This document shows positions 21,277 to 30,606 of a stretch of DNA of 64,000 nucleotides, one piece after another. Origin of the DNA: CADEEN01 sp963751775 (GTDB lineage: Bacteria; Pseudomonadota; Gammaproteobacteria; Burkholderiales; Burkholderiaceae_C); NCBI GenBank assembly GCA_963751775.1, contig CAVVVW010000028.1:434001-498000 (forward strand). The letters are read 5' to 3'. The notes below the pieces were generated by a model, which was not told where the DNA came from, did no database searches, and was given only the letters and a program-made list of their open reading frames with translations. The translations under genes and the position numbers were made by a program. The stretch's first letter is position 1. Each line of letters opens with the position of its first letter.

Positions 21277-21554
21277 GAAACCTGCACCCCTTTCCAGAAC
21301 GCGACGCGGCCCTTGATCTGCGCCGCGGCCTCGGTCGGCTCGGGGTAGTACCAGACTGCGTCGGGGTTCATTTCGCCATCGACGAACAGACTGTAGTAGT
21401 GCGCCTGGCCCTTCCACGCATCACTGCTGCGGTGGTTGCTGAAACTGACGTACTCCTGCTTCAGACTGGCCGCTGGGAAATAGTGATTGCCCTCGACGAC
21501 CACCGTGTCGTCGCTCTCGGCGATGACCACGCCCTTCCAGACTGCCTTGACCAT
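21273..21554 (-). CDS. DUF427 domain protein
   Basis: Small 93-aa beta-rich protein. It begins MVKAVWKGVVIAESDDTVVV and shows the DUF427 signature GNHYFPAASLKQEYVSFS, then WKGQAHYYSLFVDGE, and AVWYYPEPTEAAAQIKGRVA. The size matches single-domain family members. Function is unknown. Convergent with the pirin gene. A short unrelated reading frame lies just upstream on the same strand. Confidence 0.88.
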   Translation of the reverse strand: MVKAVWKGVVIAESDDTVVVEGNHYFPAASLKQEYVSFSNHRSSDAWKGQAHYYSLFVDGEMNPDAVWYYPEPTEAAAQIKGRVAFWKGVQVS

Positions 21555-21589
21555 GCTTGCCTCGCGTTGGTTGTGGATCCTGTACCCGA

Positions 21590-21733
21590 TCATGCCCGTG
21601 CCGAGCGCAACGCGGGCCAGACGTCGGCAAACGCCGCCGGCCAGGGGCCGCGGTACTCGATCACTTCGAGGCCCCGGGCCAGCTCGAAGCTCGAGCTGTG
21701 CCAACTGCAGTCTTGGTAGGCCGCGGCGTCCAT
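21590..21733 (-). CDS. Small hypothetical protein with SSFEL-GL motif
   Basis: A 47-aa reading frame, MDAAAYQDCSWHSSSFEL and onward, ending PWPAAFADVWPALRSARA. The core HSSSFELARGLEVIE is closely similar to HESSYELHHGLQVSE in another small frame at 24013-24323, so both are probably real members of one micro-protein family. An upstream in-frame extension to 21856 is possible. No known domain. It lies 35 bases before the DUF427 gene on the same strand. Confidence 0.5.
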   Translation of the reverse strand: MDAAAYQDCSWHSSSFELARGLEVIEYRGPWPAAFADVWPALRSARA

Positions 21734-21942
21734 CGTCTCGCGCGTCGGCGGCGGCGGGTCGGGTCGGGTCAGGCCGGTCGTGATCGGGTTGAGCATGGTG
21801 CTGGTGTTGCGGGTCGACATGAAGGGCATCTTCGGTGCCGACGCCGCACCGCTCAATCACCCCAAAGGGGGAATCGCTGGCAAGGCGCGGCCCTAGACTC
21901 GGGTCTGCCGCCAGCCACATATGCCAGATCGAGGAACCGGTC

Positions 21943-24011
21943 TTGTCCACGCCCTACCCGCACCTGCTCGCCCCGCTCGACCTCGGTTTCACCACCTTGG
22001 CCAACCGCGTACTGATGGGCTCGATGCACACCGGCCTCGAGGACGGACGCAAGCACTTTGCCGCCATGGCCGCGTTCTATGCCGAGCGTGCGCGCGGCGG
22101 CGTCGGGCTGATCGTGACGGGTGGCTTTGCGCCCAACATCGAGGCGTGGGCCAAGCCCTTTGCCGGCACGCTGGCCACGCATGCCGCGGCCCGGCGGCAC
22201 CGCGAGGTGACCGGCGCGGTACATGCCGAGGGCGGCAAGATCGCGCTGCAGATCCTGCACACCGGCCGCTACGGCTATTCGCCATTGTGCGTGGCGCCTT
22301 CGCGCATCCAGAGCCCGATCTCGCCATTCACGCCGCGCGAGCTGTCCGAGCGTGGCATCGAGCGCCAGATTCGGGCCTTCGTACGCTGCGCCACGCTGGC
22401 CCGCGAAGCCGGCTACGACGGCGTCGAAGTGATGGGCAGCGAGGGCTACTTCATCAACCAGTTCCTGGTCACGCACACCAATCACCGCACCGACCGATGG
22501 GGCGGCGCCTATGACAACCGGATGCGGCTGGCGGTCGAAATCGTCGAACGTGTGCGCGAGGCGGTCGGTCCGGACTTCATCTTGATCTACCGCATCAGCT
22601 TGATCGACCTGATTCCCGACGGCAGCAGTTGGCCCGAAGTGGTGCAACTGGCCATGGCCGTCACTGCCGCCGGCGCGACGATCCTCAATACCGGCATCGG
22701 CTGGCACGAGGCCCGTGTGCCGACGATCGCAACCTCGGTCCCGCGCGCGGCGTTCGCGTGGGTCACGAAGAAGCTGCGCGACGAGTTGCGTGCTGCGGGC
22801 GTGGCGCTTCCGCTGGTCACCAGCAACCGCATCAACATGCCGGACGTGGCCGAGCGCGTGCTGGCCGACGGTGCTGCCGATCTGGTCAGCCTCGCGCGCC
22901 CGTTCCTGGCCGACGCCGAGTTCGTCAACAAGGCCGCCAGCGGCCGCAGCGACGAAATCAACACCTGCATTGCCTGCAACCAGGCCTGCCTGGACCACAC
23001 CTTCAAGAATCAGCTGGCAAGTTGCCTGGTGAATCCGCGCGCAGGGCATGAAACCAGCTTGCTGATCCGACGCGCGACGAGGCCAAAGCGCGTCGCCGTG
23101 GTCGGCGCCGGGCCGGCCGGATTGGCCGCAGCCGTCACATTGGCCGAACGTGGCCACGAGGTGCACCTGTTCGAGGCTGCGGCCGAAATCGGCGGCCAGT
23201 TCAACCTGGCCAAGCGCATCCCCGGCAAGGAGGAGTTCGGCGAGACGCTGCGCTACTTCAGCCGCCGCATCGAAGTGACCGGCATCCAGCTGCACCTGAA
23301 TACGCGCATCGCTGCCGAGCAGCTGATCGCGCTGCGTTTCGATGCGGTGCTGCTGGCCAGCGGCGTGACACCGCGCAGCCCGCGCATTGCCGGCCAGGAC
23401 ACGCCCGGCGTGATCGGCTACGTCGACGCAATCCTGCAGCGCCGACCGATCGGGCCGCGGGTGGCGATCGTCGGCGCTGGCGGCATCGGCTTCGACGTGG
23501 CCGAGTTTCTCGTTCATGACGCGGCACACCCGTCGCCGGCGCTCGACCTGGCTGCCTGGCAGCGTGAATGGGGCGTCGTCGATCCCGGTACCGTGCGTGG
23601 CGGCGTGGTCGCACCCAGGCCGACTGCGCCCGCGCGCCAGGTGACGCTGCTGCAGCGCAAGGCCGGCAAGCTCGGCGCCGGGCTGGGCAAGACGACCGGC
23701 TGGATCCACCGCAGCGCGCTGAAGATGAAGAACGTCGAACTGGTGCCAGGCGTCAACTACGAGCGCATCGGTCCCCACGACGGCGCGCTGGGTCTGTTCG
23801 TGACCTTCGGCCCGCAGCGCAGTCGATGGCAGCCGTCATCGCCTGCGACAGCATCGTGCTCTGCGCCGGCCAGGAGCCGCAGCGCGAGTTGCAGGCCCCG
23901 CTGGTGGCTGCGGGCGTGGCCGTGCACTTGATCGGCGGGGCGTTCGAGGCCACCGAACTCGACGCCAAGCGCGCCATCGACCAAGGCACGCGGCTGGCGG
24001 CCGCCTTCTAG
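21943..24011 (+). CDS. fadH: NADPH-dependent 2,4-dienoyl-CoA reductase, FadH-like (frameshifted)
   Basis: Flavin/iron-sulfur enzyme that reduces 2,4-dienoyl-CoA in oxidation of unsaturated fatty acids, about 689 aa. The N-terminal old-yellow-enzyme barrel begins STPYPHLLAPLDLGFTTLAN and contains EVMGSEGYFINQFLVTHTN. A 4Fe-4S cluster motif follows (CIACNQACLDH then SCLVNP), and then the nucleotide-binding domain (VVGAGPAGLAAAVTLAERG, IVGAGGIGFDVAEFLVHDA). The frame breaks near 23825, and the end (VLCAGQEPQRELQAPL to the stop at 24011) is in another frame. This shift has the sign of one missing base, unlike most others in the window. The likely start is the TTG at 21943-21945 because family proteins begin MSTPYPHLL. 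Confidence 0.88.
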
Positions 24012-24012
24012 A

Positions 24013-24323
24013 TCAGTTCGCGTCTTGGGGCGCGGGGACCATCAAGTCCTCCGACCACTCGGACTCGCTGACCTGCAAACCGTGATGCAACTCGTAGCTT
24101 GACTCGTGAAAGCCGCCGCCCCGCATGTGTGCGGCTGCGGGCGGCGCCACCCGCCACCATCGGGCGCCACCTCGGCCGACGGGTCCGATGTCTGCACCAT
24201 TGGCACGATGGCAATGTCCGGGGCTGGCACCGAGCCCGGTGCGGCCGGTGGCTGTGGATTGAGCGGGAACGGCCGCATAGACGGCATGCGTGCCAGCACC
24301 GGTGGGCGTTTTCGAATCCACAT
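24013..24323 (-). CDS. Small hypothetical protein with SSYEL-GL motif (probable frameshift)
   Basis: About 100 aa. MWIRKRPPVLARMPSMRPFP opens in one frame. The end is in another: HMRGGGFHESSYELHHGLQV, then SESEWSEDLMVPAPQDAN. The C-terminal part looks genuine because HESSYELHHGLQVSE matches HSSSFELARGLEVIE in the small frame at 21590-21733. The junction near 24140 is inferred. It is convergent with fadH, with stops one base apart. Function unknown. Confidence 0.45.
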
Positions 24324-24461
24324 GCCCCGACTATCACGCACCCTGGCCGCCCGCGTCTAGCCGTTTTCGGGGTATGGACATTCATCTCAGGGGTGCGCGC
24401 CGGCGTCACTCGACGCTCGCGCGGCGCCGATCGATTCCAGGCCGTGGCCGGCGGCGAAATG

Positions 24462-25436
24462 TCACTCAATCTGCAACGCAGCCAGGTCCAGCAACAGATA
24501 GCTGGCAAAGCGTCCAGCCTTCCGGTTCCCGTCATCACTGACGATGATGAGTTGCGCCACGCCATTGATGACGGCCGAGTTCACCCCTTCAGCCCGCGCA
24601 AGGCCCCGCAAAGCCGGAATCGCGACCCGGCGCGGTGGAGCCCCGCGCTGACCGCTCCAGAGCCAGAGGTCAAAACTGGCAGGCTCGCGTGAAGCCGGGC
24701 CGCCAATCACCAAGTACGCGCCCAAGGCGGGAACGTAGGACATACCACGAATCCCGTGGCCGCCAAGGTCCAGTTCTTCGAGCACGGCCGCAATCCGAGG
24801 TGCCTCGTCCGATTCGAAAACCGCCGACGGGTTCTCAACACTGGCGAGCAGTGCCCTACCGTCGTGCAGAGGGCTGCGAAAGCCGATCAGCAGTGTCTCT
24901 TGGTCGGGGCTGATTTCCAGCGCTTCGATGTTGAGTCCGCCGCCGACCTTGACGTCGCGTATCTGGGCTGCTGCTGCCAGTACAGGATGCCTCGCCGTGA
25001 GTGCGCTCTTCAATCCGTCGAAGACCTTGGGGTCCACCACCTTGCCGTCGTCGATGCGGAATCGAACCAGTCTTTCACGCGACTTCCTCTCGTCGCCATC
25101 GTCATCGCGCGAATGCGATGTGATGGCATAGACAAACCCCGCCCGGTCGAGCGCGAGCCCTTCGAGGTCATCGAGCTTCCAGAAATCACTGAATGTCTGC
25201 AACAGTCCAGCCGTCATCGCAGTGGTGGCGACACCGCCATCGGCGCCAATGGTGACCAAGCTGAAGGGGTGGCTCTTCTCATCCTCCACCACCAGAAAGC
25301 GCCCATCCGGCAATTGCTGTATCGCGGACGGCTCATAGACACCCGTCAATGGCCGGAAGGCAGGCGCTTGTACGTTCGTCACTCTGAAAGTCTCTATCGT
25401 GGCCGACAGGGGTGAATGCCTCGCTTCGGACCGCAC
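24462..25436 (-). CDS. DUF3616 domain protein
   Basis: A 324-aa soluble beta-propeller-like protein, intact. Family features are YEPSAIQQLPDGRFLVVEDE, the central KLDDLEGLALDRAGFVYAIT with SHSRDDDGD, GGLNIEALEISPDQETLLIG, and GIRGMSYVPALGAYLVIGG. Several DUF3616 proteins are annotated as phytase-like or esterase-like propellers, but activity is not established. The start appears to be GTG at 25434-25436, five bases after the stop of a 24-aa membrane protein gene, so the two are probably cotranscribed. Confidence 0.8.
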   Translation of the reverse strand: MRSEARHSPLSATIETFRVTNVQAPAFRPLTGVYEPSAIQQLPDGRFLVVEDEKSHPFSLVTIGADGGVATTAMTAGLLQTFSDFWKLDDLEGLALDRAGFVYAITSHSRDDDGDERKSRERLVRFRIDDGKVVDPKVFDGLKSALTARHPVLAAAAQIRDVKVGGGLNIEALEISPDQETLLIGFRSPLHDGRALLASVENPSAVFESDEAPRIAAVLEELDLGGHGIRGMSYVPALGAYLVIGGPASREPASFDLWLWSGQRGAPPRRVAIPALRGLARAEGVNSAVINGVAQLIIVSDDGNRKAGRFASYLLLDLAALQIE

Positions 25437-25440
25437 ACGC

Positions 25441-25515
25441 TCACCGAAAGCCGAAGTACCCCAGCACGAACATGATGATCACGACGGCGCCGACAAGCCA
25501 GATGATTCTGTTCAT
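25441..25515 (-). CDS. 24-aa single-span membrane micro-protein
   Basis: MNRIIWLVGAVVIIMFVLGY then FGFR, a single hydrophobic helix with a basic residue near each end. A GGAG ribosome site lies 5-8 bases upstream of the ATG, and the stop is five bases before the DUF3616 start. Similar tiny hydrophobic proteins beginning MNRIIW/Y are found in other proteobacteria (recollection). It probably sits in the inner membrane. Role unknown. Confidence 0.6.
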   Translation of the reverse strand: MNRIIWLVGAVVIIMFVLGYFGFR

Positions 25516-25876
25516 GATTCCACTCCATTGTCTGAACTGAGACCGGTCGGGTCTTGTCGCTGAAAACCCCCATGCCTCACAGTTACTCTGACGCAACCTC
25601 GCCGGCGAATCTGTGCGCTGACGAACATTGCAGCAGGTGGCCTGACCCATGCCCATTAAGGCAGATCGGTCGCGCGCGAATATTGTGTTCGGTGACGCAC
25701 TGACCTCAGGCATCAACGAGTGCACATTGTTCTGGTCTGCTGCTCTGCGTCTTGCGGTCTGTGTTCCGGCGCATTCGCTCCCGGGTTGGTCGGCAATGGT
25801 GGTCCGCCCGGCATGCGCAGCCGCATCGCTTGTCAAACCGACATCTTCTTGTGTTCTTACCTATTGAAAGACAGTC
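25516..25876. other. Intergenic region, 361 bases
   Basis: Lies between the divergent 24-aa membrane protein gene (minus) and the secreted cysteine-repeat protein gene (plus), so it must hold both promoters. It is visibly less GC-rich than its surroundings. I see no convincing sigma-70 pair, RNA gene or long inverted repeat. Confidence 0.5.
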
Positions 25877-26428
25877 ATGAACAAGCTCAACCCCCTCAAG
25901 GCCGCTCTCCTGGCCGCCAGTCTGCTGGCGCTGCCGGCGGCCTACGCCGCCACGCTGACCAAGGCCGACTACACGGCCGGCAAGGCCCGCATCAGTGCGG
26001 ACTACAAGTCGGACAAGGCGGCGTGTGCTTCGCTCGCGGCCAATGCCAAGGACATCTGCATGCAAGAGGCAAAGGCCAAGGAAAGGGTCGCACGCGCTGA
26101 ACTCGAATACGGCTACACCGGCAAGGCCGCCGACGGCAACAAGGTGCTGGTAGCGAAGGCGGAGTCATCCTATGCGGTGGCCAAGGAGAAGTGCGACGAC
26201 ATGGCAGGCAACGCCAAGGACGTATGCGTCACGCAAGCCAAGGCGGTCGAAACGAAGGCGTTGGCCGACGCCAAGTTGGGCAAGGAGATCGGCGAGGCGA
26301 AGAAGGACGCTGCCGCCGACAAGCTTGATGCCGACTACAAGGTGGCCATCGAGAAGTGCGACGCCATGGCGGGTGACGCCAAGGCCAGTTGCGTCGCGGC
26401 GGCAAAGGCGAACTTCGGCAAGACCTGA
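25877..26428 (+). CDS. Secreted Ala/Lys-rich protein with repeated Cys pairs
   Basis: Exported 183-aa protein. MNKLNPLKAALLAASLLALP and AAYA form a clear signal peptide. The mature part is alpha-helical and built of three loose repeats of about 50 residues, each with a pattern like KxxCxxMAGNAKDVCVxxAK (CASLAANAKDICMQEAK, CDDMAGNAKDVCVTQAK, CDAMAGDAKASCVAAAK). The paired cysteines ten apart probably form intrahelical-hairpin disulfides in the periplasm. I know of no assigned function. Similar hypothetical proteins occur in Burkholderiales. Confidence 0.75.
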   Translation: MNKLNPLKAALLAASLLALPAAYAATLTKADYTAGKARISADYKSDKAACASLAANAKDICMQEAKAKERVARAELEYGYTGKAADGNKVLVAKAESSYAVAKEKCDDMAGNAKDVCVTQAKAVETKALADAKLGKEIGEAKKDAAADKLDADYKVAIEKCDAMAGDAKASCVAAAKANFGKT

Positions 26429-26507
26429 CGCTCGACAATCACCCGGTTGCCAATGTCGGTGACGTACCGCGTTGGTAGCCGTGTCGGCGCACGCGGCTCC
26501 TTCAGCG

Positions 26508-27230
26508 CTACCACTGCAGTGGCGGCAGGTCGTGGAACACCTTGCGCGTGCCGACGATCCACTGCTGCTTCAGCGCTTCGAAATAGGTGTCGCCACTCTC
26601 GAAGCGGCGCTTCATCGTGACCTTCAAGCTGTCTCTGGCATAGCACAACAGATCGATCGGCATGCCGACCGACAGGTTACTGAGCATCGTCGAGTCGTAC
26701 GACACCAGCACGCACTTGGTGGCGTCCTCCAGCGTGGCGCTCGGCGTGACGGCCAAGTCGAGGATGGGTTTGCCGTACTTGGCTTCGCCGGTCTGCAGAA
26801 AGCTGGTCTCGGCGCCAGCCTCGATGAAATTGCCCTCGGCGTAGATACGGAACAGGCGCATCTCTTCGCCGGCGATCTGGCCGCCGAGGATGAACGAGGC
26901 ATTGAAGCTCAGGCCCCCGCTTTCGAGATGCGGCCCATCGCGGCGCTCGAGGTCACGCATCGCGTCGGCCACCAGGTTCGCCACGTCGAACATCGAGGTC
27001 ACTGCGTACAGGTGGGGCGGCTTCTCGGTCGCCCGTCGGCGCAGCATGCTGATCACCGCCTGGGTGGCCGCCAGCCCCCCTGAGCTGAGCAACACCAGCA
27101 CGCGGTCGCCGGCGCGCTCGAACACCGTCATCTTGCAGAACTTGGCGTAGTTGTCCACGCCCGCGTGCGTGCGCGAGTCGCTGGCCAGAATCAGCCCGTC
27201 CTCCAGCTTGACGCCAACGCAATACGTCAT
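26508..27230 (-). CDS. Anbu, proteasome-type peptidase
   Basis: Ntn-hydrolase related to proteasome beta subunits and HslV (Anbu family), 240 aa, intact. Removal of Met would expose the catalytic threonine in MTYCVGVKLEDGLILASDSR. Counting that Thr as 1, Asp17 of ASDSRTHAG is in the canonical place and a Lys lies at about 32. LVLLSSGGLAATQAVISML and SFILGGQIAGEEMRLFRIY match the family. Anbu assembles into a helical or ring-like complex of unclear role. The start overlaps the transglutaminase-like gene by four bases, a known Anbu partnership. The ATP-grasp and alpha-E partners often found with it are not here. Confidence 0.9.
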   Translation of the reverse strand: MTYCVGVKLEDGLILASDSRTHAGVDNYAKFCKMTVFERAGDRVLVLLSSGGLAATQAVISMLRRRATEKPPHLYAVTSMFDVANLVADAMRDLERRDGPHLESGGLSFNASFILGGQIAGEEMRLFRIYAEGNFIEAGAETSFLQTGEAKYGKPILDLAVTPSATLEDATKCVLVSYDSTMLSNLSVGMPIDLLCYARDSLKVTMKRRFESGDTYFEALKQQWIVGTRKVFHDLPPLQW

Positions 27231-28040
27231 GCGGCCTGTACCACGTCGGTCCAGACCCTGAACCCTTCCAGCTTGTTCGGGCCGAAAGTGCTGGACAGCG
27301 CGACATCGCAGGCGTCGCGCCCGCGCGCCATCAGTACGCGACCGATCCGCGGCTTGTTGTTGCGCGCATCGAAGGTGTACCAGCGGTCGCCCAGATAGGC
27401 CTCGAACCAGGCCGCAAAGTCCATCGGACCATACGGTGGCTCGGTGCCGACATCACCCAGGTATCCGGTGCAGTAGCGGGCCGGAATGTTCATGCAACGG
27501 CACAAGGCGATCGCCAGATGGGCGTAGTCGCGGCATACGCCATGGCCTTCGGTATGGGCCTGCCATGCGGTGCGCGTGTGCCGCGCGTGTGGATAACCGA
27601 ATTCAATGTGTTGGTGCACGAAGTCGCAGATGGCCTGTACGCGCAGCCCAGCCGGCCGGTACCGAGGCGAACTGGTGCCACGCGATGTCGGACAGCATCT
27701 CGGTCTCGCAGTAGCGGCTGCCCAGCAAGTAGATCAGCGTCGATGAGGGCAGGTCCTCCACTGCGGTCTGCACGGCCGACGGTGCCACGATATCGGGCGC
27801 GCCGACGTCGTTGACCACCGCGTCGCTGCTCAAGACGAACCGGCCCTTCGGCGCGACGAGGCGGCTGCACCGGTTGCCGAAGAGATCGAGGTAGCTGGTC
27901 GCGGGTACAGCGGGATCGGTCACGAGCCGATCGGGGCTCAGCAGATCGGTCGCCCGCGAAGGGTGGATGCTCAACGCCAGCATCATCGGCGTCGGCTGCG
28001 CACATTGGTAGGTCATCTCGAAACCCACGCGCAGCTGCAT
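27227..28040 (-). CDS. Transglutaminase-like protein, Anbu partner (frameshifted)
   Basis: Cytosolic transglutaminase-like cysteine protease homologue of about 270 aa. The N-terminal beta domain starts MQLRVGFEMTYQCAQPTPMM and contains DLFGNRCSRLVAPKGRF. After one extra base near 27640 the core continues as FGYPHARHTRTAW, GVCRDYAHLAIALCRCMNIP (catalytic cysteine), CTGYLGDVG and WFEAYLGDRWYTFDARNNKP (aspartate). The position preceding WFEAY is alanine where many transglutaminases have the catalytic histidine. Whether this branch uses another His is unknown. Translationally coupled to anbu. Confidence 0.85.
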
Positions 28041-28234
28041 GATGGCTGTTCCTTCCTGCGCCGAACCAACCAGCCCGACCGGGTGAATTGATTGGCACGC
28101 CGAGCCAGCAGTCTCGCCGGCGCCGTCAGCCTGCGTCTGTTCGATACAGAACATACGGAGCGGCCAGCCAGCCACTACAGTGCCGCACATCAACCCACCG
28201 GCATCGAGCGGCTGGCCAAATACCGGATAGCGCC

Positions 28235-29059
28235 ATGATCGAGTCTCTGCTGCTGACCACGGCCCGCGTTTCCACGTTCTTCGGCACGCAAGCCCTGACC
28301 GGTGCGAGCGGGTTCTTCTTTCAGCGCGACGAGCGCCTGTACCTGGTCACCAACCGCCATGTGTTGATCGACAGGCCGAGCGGCCACCTGCCTGACCGGA
28401 TCGAGGTCGAGGTGCACACCGACGCCGACAACCTGACACTCGCGGCCGCCGTGTCGGTGCTGCTGTACCGCAACGGTCAGTCGATCTGGCACGAGGGACG
28501 CGACAGCGCGGGCGACATCGATGTCGCAGCGATCGAACTCGATCGGGCGGCTTTGCCGGCGGGCGTGGTGCTGCGCGCTTTCGCGCCGGCGCAATTGCAG
28601 CAGCGGCTGCAGGAGGTCAAGGTCGGCACGCCACTGCTGGTGGTGGGTTTCCCGCTCGGCTTCCACGACACGCTGCACCATTTGCCAGTGGCGCGGCAGG
28701 CCATCATTGCGTCCTCGTTCGGACTGCGCTTCCAGGGGCAGGGCTACTTTCTGACGGATGCGCGAACCCACCGTGGCACCAGCGGCGCGCCGGTGGTGAT
28801 GCACGACGACGCCGGCGACGCTCAGTTGCCCTGGAAGCTGCTGGGCGTGCACTCCGCGCGCCTGGAGATGGCCGGACGGGGACTGCCGGTCGAGGAAGCA
28901 CTGGGCCTGAACTGCGCCTGGTACGCCGACATCCTCCTCACCCTCACCGCCGCGCAGACTAGCGACACCGGCCGCGGGGCCTCGCGCCGTGAGGACGGTG
29001 TCAATACGATCCGGATCCTCGTCGCCGCCAGGGCCGGCACGGGAGGGCGGTCGCTGTGA
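28235..29059 (+). CDS. Trypsin-like serine peptidase, apparently cytosolic
   Basis: A 274-aa chymotrypsin-fold peptidase with the full triad: His in LVTNRHVLID, Asp in DIDVAAIELD and Ser in HRGTSGAPVVMHD. ASGFFFQRDERLYLVTNRHV is the typical opening of stand-alone trypsin-like domains. No signal peptide or membrane anchor is visible, so unlike DegP/HtrA it probably works in the cytosol, and there is no PDZ domain. It is divergent from the Anbu-transglutaminase pair across about 195 bases. The last 30 residues are Arg-rich and poorly conserved. Target unknown. Confidence 0.85.
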   Translation: MIESLLLTTARVSTFFGTQALTGASGFFFQRDERLYLVTNRHVLIDRPSGHLPDRIEVEVHTDADNLTLAAAVSVLLYRNGQSIWHEGRDSAGDIDVAAIELDRAALPAGVVLRAFAPAQLQQRLQEVKVGTPLLVVGFPLGFHDTLHHLPVARQAIIASSFGLRFQGQGYFLTDARTHRGTSGAPVVMHDDAGDAQLPWKLLGVHSARLEMAGRGLPVEEALGLNCAWYADILLTLTAAQTSDTGRGASRREDGVNTIRILVAARAGTGGRSL

Positions 29060-29134
29060 TGACGCTGCCTGCGGCCAGCAATCGCCGTCACTCGATGGAT
29101 TGCGGCGCGGCAGCCCTCGTCGCCCCGCCGGGCG

Positions 29135-29299
29135 TCACGACCCGCGCCTGCGGCCGAACATGTAGCCGGCGATGGCCAAGACCAGGAACACGACGAAGAG
29201 GACCTTCGCAATGCCTGCGGCACCGGCCGCGACGCCGCCGAAGCCGAGCACGGCGGCAATCAGCGCAATCACCAGAAAGACGATGGCGTAGTACAGCAT
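29135..29299 (-). CDS. DUF1328 small membrane protein
   Basis: A 54-aa protein with two transmembrane helices (MLYYAIVFLVIALIAAVLGF; GIAKVLFVVFLVLAIAGYMF) and a basic tail GRRRGS, the exact size and pattern of the DUF1328/YtjA family of inner-membrane stress-associated proteins. A CCGGAG ribosome site precedes the ATG. It lies among BON, PRC-barrel and CsbD genes, a typical envelope or osmotic-stress group. Confidence 0.88.
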   Translation of the reverse strand: MLYYAIVFLVIALIAAVLGFGGVAAGAAGIAKVLFVVFLVLAIAGYMFGRRRGS

Positions 29300-29369
29300 G
29301 ACAGTACTCCGGAGTGGGCGACGGTCGTGGCGCCCACCCGTTGAACCTCAATACGCCCCGAAGCCGGGA

Positions 29370-29685
29370 TCAAGGGCGAATGGCGATCTCGTTCTTCACC
29401 GCCTTGACGCCGTTGACATCGCGCGCAATGCGATCGGCCGTGTTCTTCTCGGTGGCGTTCTTGGCGAATCCGGAAAGCATCACCGTGCCATTGAGCGTTT
29501 CGACGCTGATGCTGGTGCCGGCCACATTCGGGTCGTTCAACATCCGGCTCTTGACCTGGGTCGTGATGGTCGCGTCGTCGATGTAGGCGCCGGTGCTTTC
29601 CTGGCCGCGGGATACCGCGCAGCCGAGCAGTACTAAGGACTGCCACAGCCATGGCGGCGGCAGTAAGCGTGGTACGGAAGTTCAT
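29370..29685 (-). CDS. BON-domain lipoprotein (frameshifted)
   Basis: Periplasmic lipoprotein of about 104 aa. MNFRTTLTAAAMAVAVL begins the signal peptide. After one extra base near 29630 the frame continues LLGCAVSRGQESTGAYIDD with a lipobox cysteine. A single BON domain follows (ITTQVKSRMLNDPNV, VETLNGTVMLSGFAKN, VNGVKAVKNEIAI). BON domains (OsmY type) bind membranes and respond to osmotic or envelope stress. It lies downstream of the PRC-barrel promoter region and is divergent from it. Confidence 0.82.
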
Positions 29686-30137
29686 GTTGTGCCTCACTGG
29701 ATGCGGAGAGAAAGTCTCCACTGCAGTTTTCAGGCTACGCGCGCGGCACCAAATGGTCTGTGCGCTGTCGCACACACCGTGCGACCCCGTACCCGGCCGC
29801 CGGCGCAGCGATGAAGGCTCGGTTGCAGGTCGGCGGCCATTGGCACGCGCCTCAGCGCAACGACGATCGCTGTCGTCTGCGCTGACGCAAAGAGTTCCGG
29901 TTTCAGCCCGCGCTCGGCCATCACTTCGCCGGTGATGCGGACGCGGCCACCGCACTTGACATGACGCAAGCACGGCGCCGCTGCTACGTTAGGCCGCGCA
30001 CAGACCGTGCGCACCTGGCTGGCTATCTTCAACAAAGTGCCTGCGGGATTCGTTCGCAGGCGCGTGCCGGGTGGAGCCTTTGCTCCGCCTGTGCCCCGGC
30101 CCGGCAGCACGCAATCACTGAGGCCCAAGGAGAAAGC
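29686..30137. other. Intergenic region, 452 bases
   Basis: Lies between the divergent BON (minus) and PRC-barrel (plus) genes and must contain both promoters. The frames that cross it (for example a minus-strand frame from 30572) do not look like proteins. TTGACA occurs at 29956-29961 but no good -10 hexamer lies at the right distance. The PRC-barrel end carries a GGAG ribosome site at 30128-30131. Nothing else was recognised. Confidence 0.5.
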
Positions 30138-30548
30138 ATGAAAACCAACTACGTCACGCGCGACAACTTCGGCATGTATGCCAACAGCAGTGCAGGTCCC
30201 GGCCCTTCGCTGATGGGTGCCAACACGCTGCTCGGCAACGATGTCTACAACAAGGACGGCGAGGACCTGGGCGACATCAAGGAATTCATGGTCGACATGG
30301 CCTCCGGCAAAGTCGCCTACGCAGTCCTCTCGTTCGGCGGCGTGCTGGGCATGGGGGACAAGCTCTTCGCGGTGCCCTGGGCAGCGCTGAAGTTGGACAC
30401 GGCCAACAAACGATTCACGCTCAATGTCCCGAAGGAAGCGCTGAAGGACGCGCCCGGTTTCAACAAGGATCGTTGGCCGTCGATGTCTGACAAGACCTGG
30501 GCCACCGGTGTGCACAAGTTCTACGGCACGCCCTACGGTGCCGAATGA
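30138..30548 (+). CDS. PRC-barrel domain protein
   Basis: A 136-aa soluble protein. The central PRC barrel reads LLGNDVYNKDGEDLGDIKEF then VAYAVLSFGGVLGMGDKLFA and VPWAALKLDTANKRFTLNVP. DAPGFNKDRWPSMSDKTWA at the end is the usual tail of the stress-type PRC proteins in proteobacteria. It is preceded by a GGAG ribosome site at 30128-30131. CsbD follows 58 bases downstream on the same strand, so the two probably form a stress-induced pair. Confidence 0.9.
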   Translation: MKTNYVTRDNFGMYANSSAGPGPSLMGANTLLGNDVYNKDGEDLGDIKEFMVDMASGKVAYAVLSFGGVLGMGDKLFAVPWAALKLDTANKRFTLNVPKEALKDAPGFNKDRWPSMSDKTWATGVHKFYGTPYGAE

Positions 30549-30606
30549 GCCGCCGCGCGCGCCGATGGCCACGCGGTAATTTGAACTTCAACCAAGAGGT
30601 GAATAC

